Part shown: piece after piece, positions 1 to 7,589 of the stretch
Layout: every line of letters starts with the position of its first letter
Numbering within the stretch: the stretch's first letter is position 1
NCBI RefSeq assembly: GCF_024178385.1
Contig: NZ_JAMZMM010000011.1
Location: 1-38,963 of the forward strand
Source of the DNA: Limnofasciculus baicalensis BBK-W-15
GTDB taxonomy: Bacteria; Cyanobacteriota; Cyanobacteriia; Cyanobacteriales; Coleofasciculaceae
Length of the DNA: 38,963 nucleotides
Reading direction: 5' to 3'
Notes under the pieces: generated by a model
What the model was told of the DNA's origin: nothing
What the model saw: the letters and a program-made list of their open reading frames with translations, nothing else
Database searches by the model: none
Made by a program: the position numbers and the translations under genes

Positions 1-23
1 TTTTAATTGTTACTTAAGGGAAT

Positions 24-66
24 AATAGGTAGATGCTTAGATGCTTAATAGGTAGATGCTTAGATG
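24..66. repeat. 23-bp tandem repeat at the left edge
   Basis: AATAGGTAGATGCTTAGATG occurs at 24-43 and again at 47-66, a period of 23 bp with almost two copies. The rest of the stretch up to the mtnP start (67-302) is AT-rich and shows no gene; it presumably holds the mtnP promoter, but no clear -35/-10 pair could be fixed. Confidence 0.75.
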
Positions 67-302
67 GTTAAATAAAATATTCTCGCCTAAGAGAGATTTA
101 GCAGTTATGGCAAACGTCCTGGTAGATATACCATAACTACTAATTTAATAATTTTCATCAGAATTACATTAAAATTCACCAAAGCTTTACAGAAACTTCA
201 TATTGCGCCCCAAATTTGGCTTGAGTTTTGCGATCGCGCATCCATCACTCTTCCTTTCCCGATAAAATAACTTGGCACTACAACGCTCAGAAGGTAAATA
301 CG

Positions 303-1175
303 ATGACTAAAGCAAAGATTGGTATTATTGGCGGTAGCGGATTATACAAAATGGATGCCCTCAAGGATGTCCGGGAGGTAGAAGTGGATACTCCCTTTGG
401 CGCACCCTCAGATGCTTTGATTGTGGGAACTCTAGACGGAATCTCAGTTGCCTTTCTCCCCCGTCATGGCAGGGATCATACCCTTTTGCCCTCAGAGTTA
501 CCATTTCGCGCTAATATTTATGCGATGAAGCAGTTGGGTGTAGAGTATCTGATTTCGGCATCAGCGGTGGGTTCCCTGAAAGAAGAGGCGAAACCGCTGG
601 ATATGGTAGTACCGGATCAGTTTATCGATCGCACGAAGAATCGGGTATCTACTTTTTTTGGTGATGGAATCGTTGCCCACGTTGGGTTTGCCGATCCCGT
701 ATGTCACCAATTAGCAGGGGTTTTGGCAGATGCGATCGCTAGTTTAAATTTAGCAGATGTAACTTTACATCGCACTGGTACATATCTTTGTATGGAAGGG
801 CCAGCTTTTTCTACTAAAGCTGAGTCTAACCTCTACCGTAGTTGGGGTGCAACAGTGATTGGCATGACTAATTTGCCAGAAGCAAAGTTAGCACGGGAAG
901 CAGAAATTGCTTATGCTACCCTAGCACTAGTTACGGATTACGATTGCTGGCATCCAGATCATGACAACGTAACAGTAGATTTGGTAATTGCCAATCTCCA
1001 ACGGAATGCGAGTAATGCTCAGAAAGTCATTCAAGAAACCGTGCGGCGGTTGAGTGAAAATCCACCTATTTCCGATGCCCATTCTGCCTTAAAAAATGCG
1101 ATCTTAACGCCAATGAATAAAGTTTCAGGGGCAACTAAGGAGAAGTTCGGGGTGTTATTGCAGAAGTATTTGTAA
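303..1175 (+). CDS. mtnP: S-methyl-5'-thioadenosine phosphorylase
   Basis: This cytosolic enzyme of methionine salvage splits methylthioadenosine with phosphate into adenine and 5-methylthioribose-1-phosphate. The 290-residue product has the normal family length. Visible signatures are the N-terminal glycine loop GGSGLY (residues 10-15), the phosphate-site segment PRHGRDH (53-59), the MEGPAFST block and the [16 protein letters not shown] segment, all typical of the trimeric MTAP/PNP family. The frame is open from a TTG at 228, but the extra 25 residues look like untranslated leader (they include HIP1-type sequence), so the ATG at 303 with the family-typical start [11 protein letters not shown] is chosen. 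It is a single gene; an inverted repeat follows at 1264. Confidence 0.95.
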   Translation: MTKAKIGIIGGSGLYKMDALKDVREVEVDTPFGAPSDALIVGTLDGISVAFLPRHGRDHTLLPSELPFRANIYAMKQLGVEYLISASAVGSLKEEAKPLDMVVPDQFIDRTKNRVSTFFGDGIVAHVGFADPVCHQLAGVLADAIASLNLADVTLHRTGTYLCMEGPAFSTKAESNLYRSWGATVIGMTNLPEAKLAREAEIAYATLALVTDYDCWHPDHDNVTVDLVIANLQRNASNAQKVIQETVRRLSENPPISDAHSALKNAILTPMNKVSGATKEKFGVLLQKYL

Positions 1176-1263
1176 AGGGCTTTTTCGATAACTATTGGGT
1201 GGCATTAGTCTGGTTTTCACTAAGGATGTGCCAGTAAATAAGCTTCACACTCAGAAGACACCC

Positions 1264-1297
1264 AGAAGTCGGGGTTTTTTAAAGAAACCCGACTTCT
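1264..1297. repeat. Interspersed inverted repeat (AGAAGTCGGG...CCCGACTTCT)
   Basis: AGAAGTCGGGGTTT pairs with AAACCCGACTTCT around a short loop, with one bulged G. Copies of this kind are scattered in cyanobacterial genomes. Its place about 90 nt after mtnP would allow it to act as a terminator, but there is no clean T-run after the stem. Confidence 0.6.
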
Positions 1298-1400
1298 TAG
1301 CCTCTGGCAGTTTTCGATGGAATTGCGTCTATCTACAGCCCTACTCCCAGACTGGGTAGACAAGCTATTAAGTTGAATTGCTTGAGAATTTAAGGAGATA

Positions 1401-2531
1401 ATGATGACATCTATAGTCTCAGAAAAACCCCAGAAAAGTAGAGATATTCGATTTGATATTTTAAAAGCAATTGGGCTACTATTAATTATTCTAGCTCACA
1501 CTGATCCTCCCCAAAATATCGATTTAATTAGACAGTTTGATGTCCCGATGATGGTTATTGCATCGGGAACCCTTTTTTACTATTCTTCCCGAAATAAAAA
1601 TGTTGATTTGTGGGACTATTTAAGAAAGAGGATTCCCCGACTCTTAGCTCCAGTGTGGTTGTTTCTGACTTTCTTCTTTGCTTCTGCATATATTACTGAC
1701 TTCTTGACTAAAAAACCATACCACTTTTCCAGTCAAGAACTTTTATTTGGTTTTTTGCTGCTAGATGGAATTAACTATGTTTGGATAATTCGCGTATTTC
1801 TTTTAATTGCTATTGTTGCCCCTTTCCTTTTAAAGCTATATAGATTCCTGGGGAATGAGACTCGTTTTGCTGCTGTTATTCTCGCTATTTATATCTTTCA
1901 TCAGGTGATTGCCATACCTCTTTTATATAACTGGGAAATTCCCTACAATTGGACAATGTGGAGAAGCAAGTTTTATATGTATTTAATTCCATATAGTTGC
2001 TTATTTGGGTTAGGGATGACTTTAATCGAGATGAATAAAAAATTAATGTCATTAATACTAAGTGGGAGCGCGATCGGCTTTTTATTTTATTCCGCGCTAG
2101 ATTATTCTAAGGCTGGCAGTAACCTATTCAATTTCTGGTACAGCCACAAAAATGAATACAAGTTTCCGCCAAGCATAATCTTTATATTATACGGAATTCT
2201 TATGTCAATGATTCTGTACTTGTTGGTTAGTTGGGTATGGAACAATTATCGGGAATGGCTGGAAAATCATAGAGGTATTAAAGAAACAATTATTTTCATA
2301 AGTTCATCGTCATTATGGATATATTTATGGCATATTTTCTTTCTAGAGTATTGGCATCGCGTTGAATACAAATATCCGGTTATGCAAAACTATTTAGTCA
2401 TTTTTATTTCGATCGCTTTTCTGGCAACAGCAACTACTTATTTGCAGAAAGTTCTTGTATCTAAGATTATTAAAACTAATCAATTTGGTCAAAATAATTC
2501 AGAGATGCTTGCTATACTATTTTTGAAGTAA
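1401..2531 (+). CDS. Membrane acyltransferase, acyltransferase-3 / OafA-like family
   Basis: The product is a polytopic inner-membrane protein of 376 residues that probably transfers acetyl or another acyl group to a sugar or surface glycan. The N-terminus carries the family signature: R-x-x-x-x-D-x-L-K-A-I-G followed by a hydrophobic run ending in ILAHTD (residues 17-34), where the His is the conserved family residue. About ten hydrophobic segments follow, including LLIILAHT, WLFLTFFFASAYI, VFLLIAIVAPFLL and LVIFISIAFLATATT. The ATG at 1401 lies just after TAAGGAG at 1391-1397; a second ATG follows directly at 1404. The substrate is unknown. It ends only 11 nt before the hypA remnant, so its arrival may have removed the hypA head. 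Confidence 0.8.
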   Translation: MMTSIVSEKPQKSRDIRFDILKAIGLLLIILAHTDPPQNIDLIRQFDVPMMVIASGTLFYYSSRNKNVDLWDYLRKRIPRLLAPVWLFLTFFFASAYITDFLTKKPYHFSSQELLFGFLLLDGINYVWIIRVFLLIAIVAPFLLKLYRFLGNETRFAAVILAIYIFHQVIAIPLLYNWEIPYNWTMWRSKFYMYLIPYSCLFGLGMTLIEMNKKLMSLILSGSAIGFLFYSALDYSKAGSNLFNFWYSHKNEYKFPPSIIFILYGILMSMILYLLVSWVWNNYREWLENHRGIKETIIFISSSSLWIYLWHIFFLEYWHRVEYKYPVMQNYLVIFISIAFLATATTYLQKVLVSKIIKTNQFGQNNSEMLAILFLK

Positions 2532-2542
2532 AGAGATATGTC

Positions 2543-2776
2543 ATGGAGAGTAATGCTGTAAAATTTTGTTTCGATGTTTGCAGCCGAGGAACAGTTTTAG
2601 AAGGAGCTACCTTAGAAATTATCGAAATTCCCGGTTTGGCACGTTGTCGTCAATGTGGTGCGGAGGTTACCATTGAGGAATCCTATGGTATCTGCGATCG
2701 CGGTGGTGTGGAGTTAGATATAATTTCTGGTGAAGAATTGAAAATCAAAGAAATTGAGGTGGAATTATGTGCTTAA
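2543..2776 (+). pseudogene. hypA: hypA remnant (hydrogenase nickel-incorporation protein, N-terminus missing)
   Basis: HypA delivers nickel to [NiFe]-hydrogenase and is about 113 residues long with an N-terminal MHE nickel site. Only 77 residues remain here: the segment beginning KFCFDVCSRGT is the family's middle part, and the first 35-40 residues with the nickel-binding Met-His are absent. The zinc domain is also damaged. The first knuckle CRQCG (C35, C38) is intact, but the second reads CDRGG (C51), so the fourth Cys is gone. That codon region is a HIP1 octamer, GCGATCGC at 2694-2701. The frame overlaps the next ORF by 10 nt, as in normal hypAB pairs. It is judged non-functional. Confidence 0.8.
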
Positions 2777-2982
2777 CTTGTGGTTGTTCCGATAATGCCC
2801 AACCCACCCTGACTAATCTCCAAACGGGTGAAACCATGGCGATTATTCCTGACAATAGCAAAGATAATCAACGTTGTTTAGAGTATGGAAAAACTGTCAA
2901 TCCTAAAATTCGTATTTTTGAGGTTTCAGCAACAACAGGAGTTGGTTTAGAGAGTTGGTATGAATGGCTTAGAAATCAATAA
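2767..2982 (+). pseudogene. hypB: hypB remnant with the GTPase core deleted
   Basis: HypB is the GTPase partner of HypA in nickel insertion and normally exceeds 200 residues. This 71-residue frame joins the HypB N-terminus (MCLTCGCSDNAQ, NLQTGETMA; the CxxCGC metal motif is present) directly to its C-terminal end (NPKIRIFEVSATTGVGLESW, residues 45-64). The histidine-rich stretch, the P-loop and all other G motifs are missing. The deletion kept the frame. With the damaged hypA it shows a decayed hydrogenase-maturation locus; no other hyp or hox gene is in the window. Confidence 0.85.
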
Positions 2983-3000
2983 TTGGCTAATAGATTTGCA

Positions 3001-3070
3001 GGTAAGAGGTTAGAGGTTAGAGGTAAAACTTTATTCCCCACTCCCCACTCCCCACTCCCTATTCCCCATT
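3001..3070. repeat. Simple repeats (GGTTAGA and CCCCACT heptads)
   Basis: TTAGAGG-type units at 3007-3022 are followed by three CCCCACT heptads and variants at 3036-3067. Heptads of this kind resemble the STRR family of cyanobacterial intergenic repeats. The frame of the next gene runs through them, but this is most likely leader sequence. Confidence 0.7.
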
Positions 3071-3075
3071 TCTCG

Positions 3076-5031
3076 ATGAAACCTTTTCAACCCGCAATCG
3101 CATTAATGAATCGTCTCAAATATCCGCAAAAATTTGCAGCGATTAGCTGCCTATTTATCCTCCCATTGAGCCTAGTCACTTATTTTCTGATCTCAGAAAT
3201 TCAGACAAGGATTAATTTTGCCGCCAAAGAAATTATTGGCAACAGCTATCTTCGCCCCCTCAGTGAACTTTGGGTGGCGCTTCCCCAACTAAAAATTTTG
3301 CGAGATAGCAACTCAATCCAAAATTCAAGCGAAATCATCTCAACGGAAAATAAAATTGATAATAGCTTGAGTCAATTGAAACCAGTGGAACTAAAATTTG
3401 GCAAAGTTTTGGGAACTTCTGACAAGTTTAATCAACTGAGAAATAACTGGATAAATAGCAAAACTAATCGGTATAGCAACAACAAATCTGCTGAATATAA
3501 TCTGCTAATTAATCAGATACATGACTTAAGAAGTCATGTAGGCAATCAATCAAACTTAATTCTCGATCCCGACTTAGACACCTACTACTTAATGGATGCG
3601 ACTCTCCTCAAGCTGCCAGAAATGCAAAGGATATTAGCTGAGATTCAATCGATCTCCCAAAGTATCAAGATTCATAAGAAAGTCACACCTTTGGAAAGAG
3701 CGGAACTAATTATACTCTTGGGGATGTTGAGAGATTCTAACAGTGAACTAATGGACAATATTGATGTGGCATTTACTAATAATCCTCCAGGTAATTTACG
3801 CCCCAAACTGACACAAACTCTCAATCTATTTACCCAGAATATTAAAAAATTAACCGAACGAGTTAATCCACTAATTGATTCCGAGAAAGTACCGCAACCA
3901 GATGATTATTTTGCCGATGCGGAACAAAACTTGAAGCAAAGTTCTCTCTTGTGGAATCAAATTATTGACGAGTTAGATTTTCTTTTGCAATATCGGATTG
4001 ATGGATTTGCTAGGAAACAGATACTCCTTTATATTTTTATATTTATTATTTTAGCGATTGTTGTCTATATATTTGTTGGTTTTTATTTAGGTTTGATTCA
4101 AACTATTTCGAGTTTGAGTGGAGCATCTAAGCAGATGGTGGAGGGGAATTTTGCAGATGAAATTGCCCTAGATACCCAGGATGAATTGACAGAAGTTGTC
4201 AAATCTTTTAACAATATTGCTGTAGCTTTGGTTAAAGCTAATCAGGAAATTAGCCAGCTCAATCACCGTCTGAAAACGGAAAATATCCGGATGGGTGCAG
4301 AGTTAGAAATTACCCGCAAAATACAACAAATGATCTTGCCGAAAGATTATGAATTAGCTCAGATTTCTGGCTTAGATATCGCCGGATTTATGAAACCAGC
4401 CTCTGAAGTAGGCGGCGACTACTACGATGTGCTGCAAAGTAAAGGAGCGATCAAAATTGGTATTGGTGATGTGACTGGACATGGATTAGAAAGTGGTGTA
4501 TTAATGTTAATGGTACAAACAGCAGTTCGTACTTTATTGGAAAACAACGAAACCGATTACCGGAAATTCTTAGATACTCTCAATCGCACCATTTATAATA
4601 ACGTTCAGCGGATGAATTCCGATAAGAATCTCAGCCTATCTTTGCTAGATTATCAAGAGGGTACTTTACATTTAAGTGGACAACATGAAGAGATGATTGT
4701 CGTGCGGAAAGAAGGGGCAATTGAACGAATTGATACTCTGGATTTAGGCTTTCCTATTGGGCTGGAAGCCGATATTACCGACTTCATATCTCAAATAGAA
4801 ATTCAGTTGCACTCAGGGGATGGTGTAGTGTTATACACCGATGGTATTACTGAGGCAGAAAATATGGAAAATGTACTCTATGGGATGGAGCGACTTTGTG
4901 AGGTGATTAGCAATAACTGGCAAAAATCAGCAGTGGAAATTAGGGAAGCTGTGATTGAAGATTTGCAACAGCATATCGGCGAGCAAAAAGTTTATGATGA
5001 TATCACTTTGCTGGTGCTTAAGCAGAAATAG
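3076..5031 (+). CDS. Membrane HAMP-PP2C (SpoIIE/RsbU-type) serine phosphatase
   Basis: This is a sensor phosphatase that probably dephosphorylates an anti-sigma-antagonist-like (STAS) protein in response to an external signal. Domain order in the 651-residue product: transmembrane helix at about 22-40, a helical periplasmic region 41-312, a second transmembrane helix at about 315-340, a HAMP-like segment and coiled coil 340-420, then the PP2C domain. Metal-binding motifs are visible: GGDYYD (446-451) and GDVTGHG (464-470), plus VVLYTDGITEA and the C-terminal YDDITLLVL. The frame is open from 2983, but the additional 31 residues derive from CCCCACT repeats, so the ATG at 3076 is preferred. The last 250 residues are close to those of the transporter-phosphatase ending at 29629, which indicates duplication or conversion. 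It is followed by a truncated kinase, perhaps what is left of a similar operon. Confidence 0.88.
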   Translation: MKPFQPAIALMNRLKYPQKFAAISCLFILPLSLVTYFLISEIQTRINFAAKEIIGNSYLRPLSELWVALPQLKILRDSNSIQNSSEIISTENKIDNSLSQLKPVELKFGKVLGTSDKFNQLRNNWINSKTNRYSNNKSAEYNLLINQIHDLRSHVGNQSNLILDPDLDTYYLMDATLLKLPEMQRILAEIQSISQSIKIHKKVTPLERAELIILLGMLRDSNSELMDNIDVAFTNNPPGNLRPKLTQTLNLFTQNIKKLTERVNPLIDSEKVPQPDDYFADAEQNLKQSSLLWNQIIDELDFLLQYRIDGFARKQILLYIFIFIILAIVVYIFVGFYLGLIQTISSLSGASKQMVEGNFADEIALDTQDELTEVVKSFNNIAVALVKANQEISQLNHRLKTENIRMGAELEITRKIQQMILPKDYELAQISGLDIAGFMKPASEVGGDYYDVLQSKGAIKIGIGDVTGHGLESGVLMLMVQTAVRTLLENNETDYRKFLDTLNRTIYNNVQRMNSDKNLSLSLLDYQEGTLHLSGQHEEMIVVRKEGAIERIDTLDLGFPIGLEADITDFISQIEIQLHSGDGVVLYTDGITEAENMENVLYGMERLCEVISNNWQKSAVEIREAVIEDLQQHIGEQKVYDDITLLVLKQK

Positions 5032-5092
5032 TTTGTTGTTTGTTGTTTGTTATTTGTGGTTTGTTGTTTGTTATTTGTGGTTTGTTGTTGGG
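5032..5092. repeat. TTTGTTG/TTATTTGTGG simple repeats
   Basis: This is a run of TTTGTTG-, TTATTTGTGG- and similar units directly after the phosphatase stop codon. The same class of repeat follows the paralogous phosphatase at 29630. The remainder of the gap to the kinase (5093-5163) shows no feature. Confidence 0.7.
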
Positions 5093-5220
5093 GTAGAGCA
5101 TAAATTCAACTATTTGGCAATAACCTAAATCACCATAATTTTGCCAATTATTTTGCTTTATAACGGATTGTACCTGAAGACTTTGAACATGTATTAGGCA
5201 AATCATTTGCAGCTATTTTT

Positions 5221-7239
5221 GTGGAAGGTAATTATGAAGATCAATATCGCTATAACCATCCAGATGGCACTCAGCGCTGGATTGCCTTTTCCCAATCTTC
5301 AGTGCGAGATAAAGCAGGAGATTGTTGGATAGTTACCTCAGTTTGTACAGATATTACTCCTCGCAAACGTGCTGAAGAAGCAGTAAGACAATCAGAAGCA
5401 AAATATCGGGCGCTATACGAATCTATCGGGGTAGCAATTATCATCGGTAACCAAACCAATATCTTCACTTGCAATAAAGCAGCCGAAAAACTATTCGGTT
5501 ATTCCCTTTACGAGATGATGGGCAAACACGCTAGTGAATTATCACCCCCAATTCAGGCAAACGGTGAAGATTCCTTTCCTTTAGCCAATCAACACATAGC
5601 GATTACTTTTTACAAAGGAAATCACCAATTTGAATGGATTCACCGTCGCGCTGATGGGACAGATTTTCCTGTAGAAATCTGGCTAACAGCCGTTGAAGTA
5701 GGTTCAGAAAAACTCGTACAAGCAATAATTTACGATTTAAGCGAGCGGAAAGAAGCAGAAAAAACCCTAAAAATTGCCAAAGATGCGGCAGAATCAGCCA
5801 ACCGTGCCAAAAGCGCCTTTCTCGCCAATATGAGTCACGAATTACGCACACCTTTAAATGCAATTATTGGCTTTGCCCAATTAATGGATAGAGATATCGC
5901 CCTCACGCCGCAACAACGTGAATTCTTAGCAATTATCAACCGAAGTGGGGAACATTTACTCAACCTAATTAACGATGTATTGGAAATGTCGAAAATTGAA
6001 GCAGGGCGAATTATTTTAAATCCAGCACCTTTCAATTTACATTACCTCTTACAAACACTGCGAGAGATGTTTCAAATTCGCACCAAAGCCAAAAAATTAT
6101 CCCTAGAATTTGATATTGCCCCCAATTTACCTCAATATATTATCACTGATGAAGGAAAACTCCGTCAAGTACTAATAAATCTATTAGGAAATGCCGTAAA
6201 ATTCACTCAAACCGGAGGCATAATCCTCCGCGCAAAATCATACTCCACTCCCCACTCCCTAAACTTTGAAATAGAAGATACCGGAAGAGGCATTGCCCCA
6301 TTCGAGATAGACAACTTATTTCAACCATTCGTCCAAGCCAATAGCGGTATCCAAGCCAGAGAAGGGACTGGATTAGGCTTAACAATTAGCCGTCAATTCG
6401 TTCAACTAATGGGTGGCGACATTAATTTAACCAGTACCCCAGGTAAAGGCTCAATTTTCCGCTTTAACATCCAAATAACCTTAGCAAATCCCGTAGAAAC
6501 AGCCGCAAAAGTAACAAACAAAACAAGAATAATTGGACTAGCCCAAGATCAACCAGAATACCGTATTTTAATTGTAGACGATCGCCAAGAAAACCGAGAC
6601 CTAATCGCCCAACTCCTCAACATCGTTGGTTTTCAAACTCGCACAGCACCAGACGGAGAAATTGCGATCGCAATTTGGCAAGAATGGCATCCTCACTTAA
6701 TTTGGATGGACATGCGAATGCCTATAATAGATGGCTACGAAGCTACCAAATATATTAAAGCAAAATCAGGTGAAAGATTAGAAAATTCCGAGATACATCC
6801 CAGACATAAAACCGTCATCATTGCCTTGAGTGCTAGTGCATTTGACGAACAACAAACTAATATTTTAGCCGCTGGTTGTGACGATTTTGTACGCAAACCA
6901 TTTCAGGAACAAGTTATCTTTGAAAAAATGGCTGAACATCTTGGGGTAAAATATATCCATGCCACACAACCAGATGATACAGAAACAGGGCAAAATCCCC
7001 AATCTAAAATCCCCAATCTCACCTCTGCTGATTTAACAGTTATGCCCACTGAATGGATTGAAGAATTACACCAAGCCGCCACCGAAGTTGATGCCGATAA
7101 AATAACTCAACTAATCGAGCAAATTCCCAAAACACACCATACTCTAGTAACAGGGCTTACCCAACTACTCCAGAAATTTTGCTTCGATGAAATCCTCGAA
7201 TTACTCGCTCCCATTTTCCCCCCATCACCCGCCGACTAA
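5221..7239 (+). CDS. PAS-PAS hybrid histidine kinase with C-terminal receiver, 5'-truncated
   Basis: This is a cytoplasmic sensor kinase. The first PAS domain is only the C-terminal half of a PAS_3 fold (YNHPDGTQRWIAF, then VTSVCTDIT). The same frame is open back to 5164, just after an in-frame TAA, and there it encodes VPEDFEHVLGKSFAAIF, clearly PAS sequence with no start codon ahead. The gene has therefore lost its head, and the GTG at 5221 is only a nominal start. A second PAS follows (residues about 60-175), then HisKA with His206 (ANMSHELRTPLN), HATPase_c (N box LLGNAVKFT, DTGRGI, EGTGLGLT) and REC with phospho-acceptor Asp497 (LIWMDMRMP). Residues STPHS (342-346) are coded by a CCCCACT-type repeat. 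It may be a pseudogene, although the kinase core is intact. Confidence 0.75.
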   Translation: MEGNYEDQYRYNHPDGTQRWIAFSQSSVRDKAGDCWIVTSVCTDITPRKRAEEAVRQSEAKYRALYESIGVAIIIGNQTNIFTCNKAAEKLFGYSLYEMMGKHASELSPPIQANGEDSFPLANQHIAITFYKGNHQFEWIHRRADGTDFPVEIWLTAVEVGSEKLVQAIIYDLSERKEAEKTLKIAKDAAESANRAKSAFLANMSHELRTPLNAIIGFAQLMDRDIALTPQQREFLAIINRSGEHLLNLINDVLEMSKIEAGRIILNPAPFNLHYLLQTLREMFQIRTKAKKLSLEFDIAPNLPQYIITDEGKLRQVLINLLGNAVKFTQTGGIILRAKSYSTPHSLNFEIEDTGRGIAPFEIDNLFQPFVQANSGIQAREGTGLGLTISRQFVQLMGGDINLTSTPGKGSIFRFNIQITLANPVETAAKVTNKTRIIGLAQDQPEYRILIVDDRQENRDLIAQLLNIVGFQTRTAPDGEIAIAIWQEWHPHLIWMDMRMPIIDGYEATKYIKAKSGERLENSEIHPRHKTVIIALSASAFDEQQTNILAAGCDDFVRKPFQEQVIFEKMAEHLGVKYIHATQPDDTETGQNPQSKIPNLTSADLTVMPTEWIEELHQAATEVDADKITQLIEQIPKTHHTLVTGLTQLLQKFCFDEILELLAPIFPPSPAD

Positions 7240-7240
7240 A

Positions 7241-7290
7241 AAAACCTTTGCGTACCTTTGCGCTCACCTTTGCGTACCTTTGCGTTAAAA
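7241..7290. repeat. CCTTTGCGTA short tandem repeats
   Basis: Four imperfect copies of CCTTTGCGTAC/CTCA stand between the kinase stop and the CRISPR leader. Such units are common between cyanobacterial genes. An apparent ORF at 7248-7496 reads through them and the leader and is not considered real. Confidence 0.6.
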
Positions 7291-7296
7291 AAAAAG

Positions 7297-7589
7297 ATTC
7301 TGCCTACTTACCTTATAATGGGAGCAGAAACCAATTGTCAGGAAAACCTCATTCAGCCAAAAATGCGCGGATGGGTAGGTGTAAAAATCAGCCTTCTGGC
7401 AAAAAGCCTTCAAAGTATTACACCATAAGCGATTGGGGCGATCGCAATCTGAACGCACCCGCGCACCTTACAGGGCAAGCGTTTCAGGGATTTTGAGTCT
7501 CAAAATAGTTGGGTATTGTTCCGCATTTTAGGGGGTTCGCGCAAATGGCACTTCAACCTCTTGCTGTGCTATGCTTGTAGATGTCAGCT
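7297..7589 (+). promoter_or_regulatory. CRISPR leader region
   Basis: This non-coding stretch precedes the first repeat. It contains GCGCGGATGGGTAGGTGT near 7366 and GGGGTTCGCGCAAATGG near 7530, which look like the pre-array leader elements seen in other cyanobacteria (from memory, not searched). The repeats end in GATTGAAAC and the far-end repeat is the one that has mutated, so the leader lies at this end and transcription should run on the plus strand. A candidate -10 is the TATGCT near 7570. No adaptation or effector cas gene lies within the window. Confidence 0.6.

Noticed and set aside
228-302. 25-residue N-terminal extension of mtnP from a TTG
   Set aside because: The family begins at [11 protein letters not shown], and the extension has no homologous look and contains HIP1-type leader DNA.
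2983-3075. 31-residue extension of the phosphatase
   Set aside because: It is coded by TTAGAGG and CCCCACT repeats and has no start with an SD; ATG 3076 is better.
7248-7496. 82-codon ORF before the CRISPR array
   Set aside because: It reads through CCTTTGCG repeats and the leader, with no protein-like composition.
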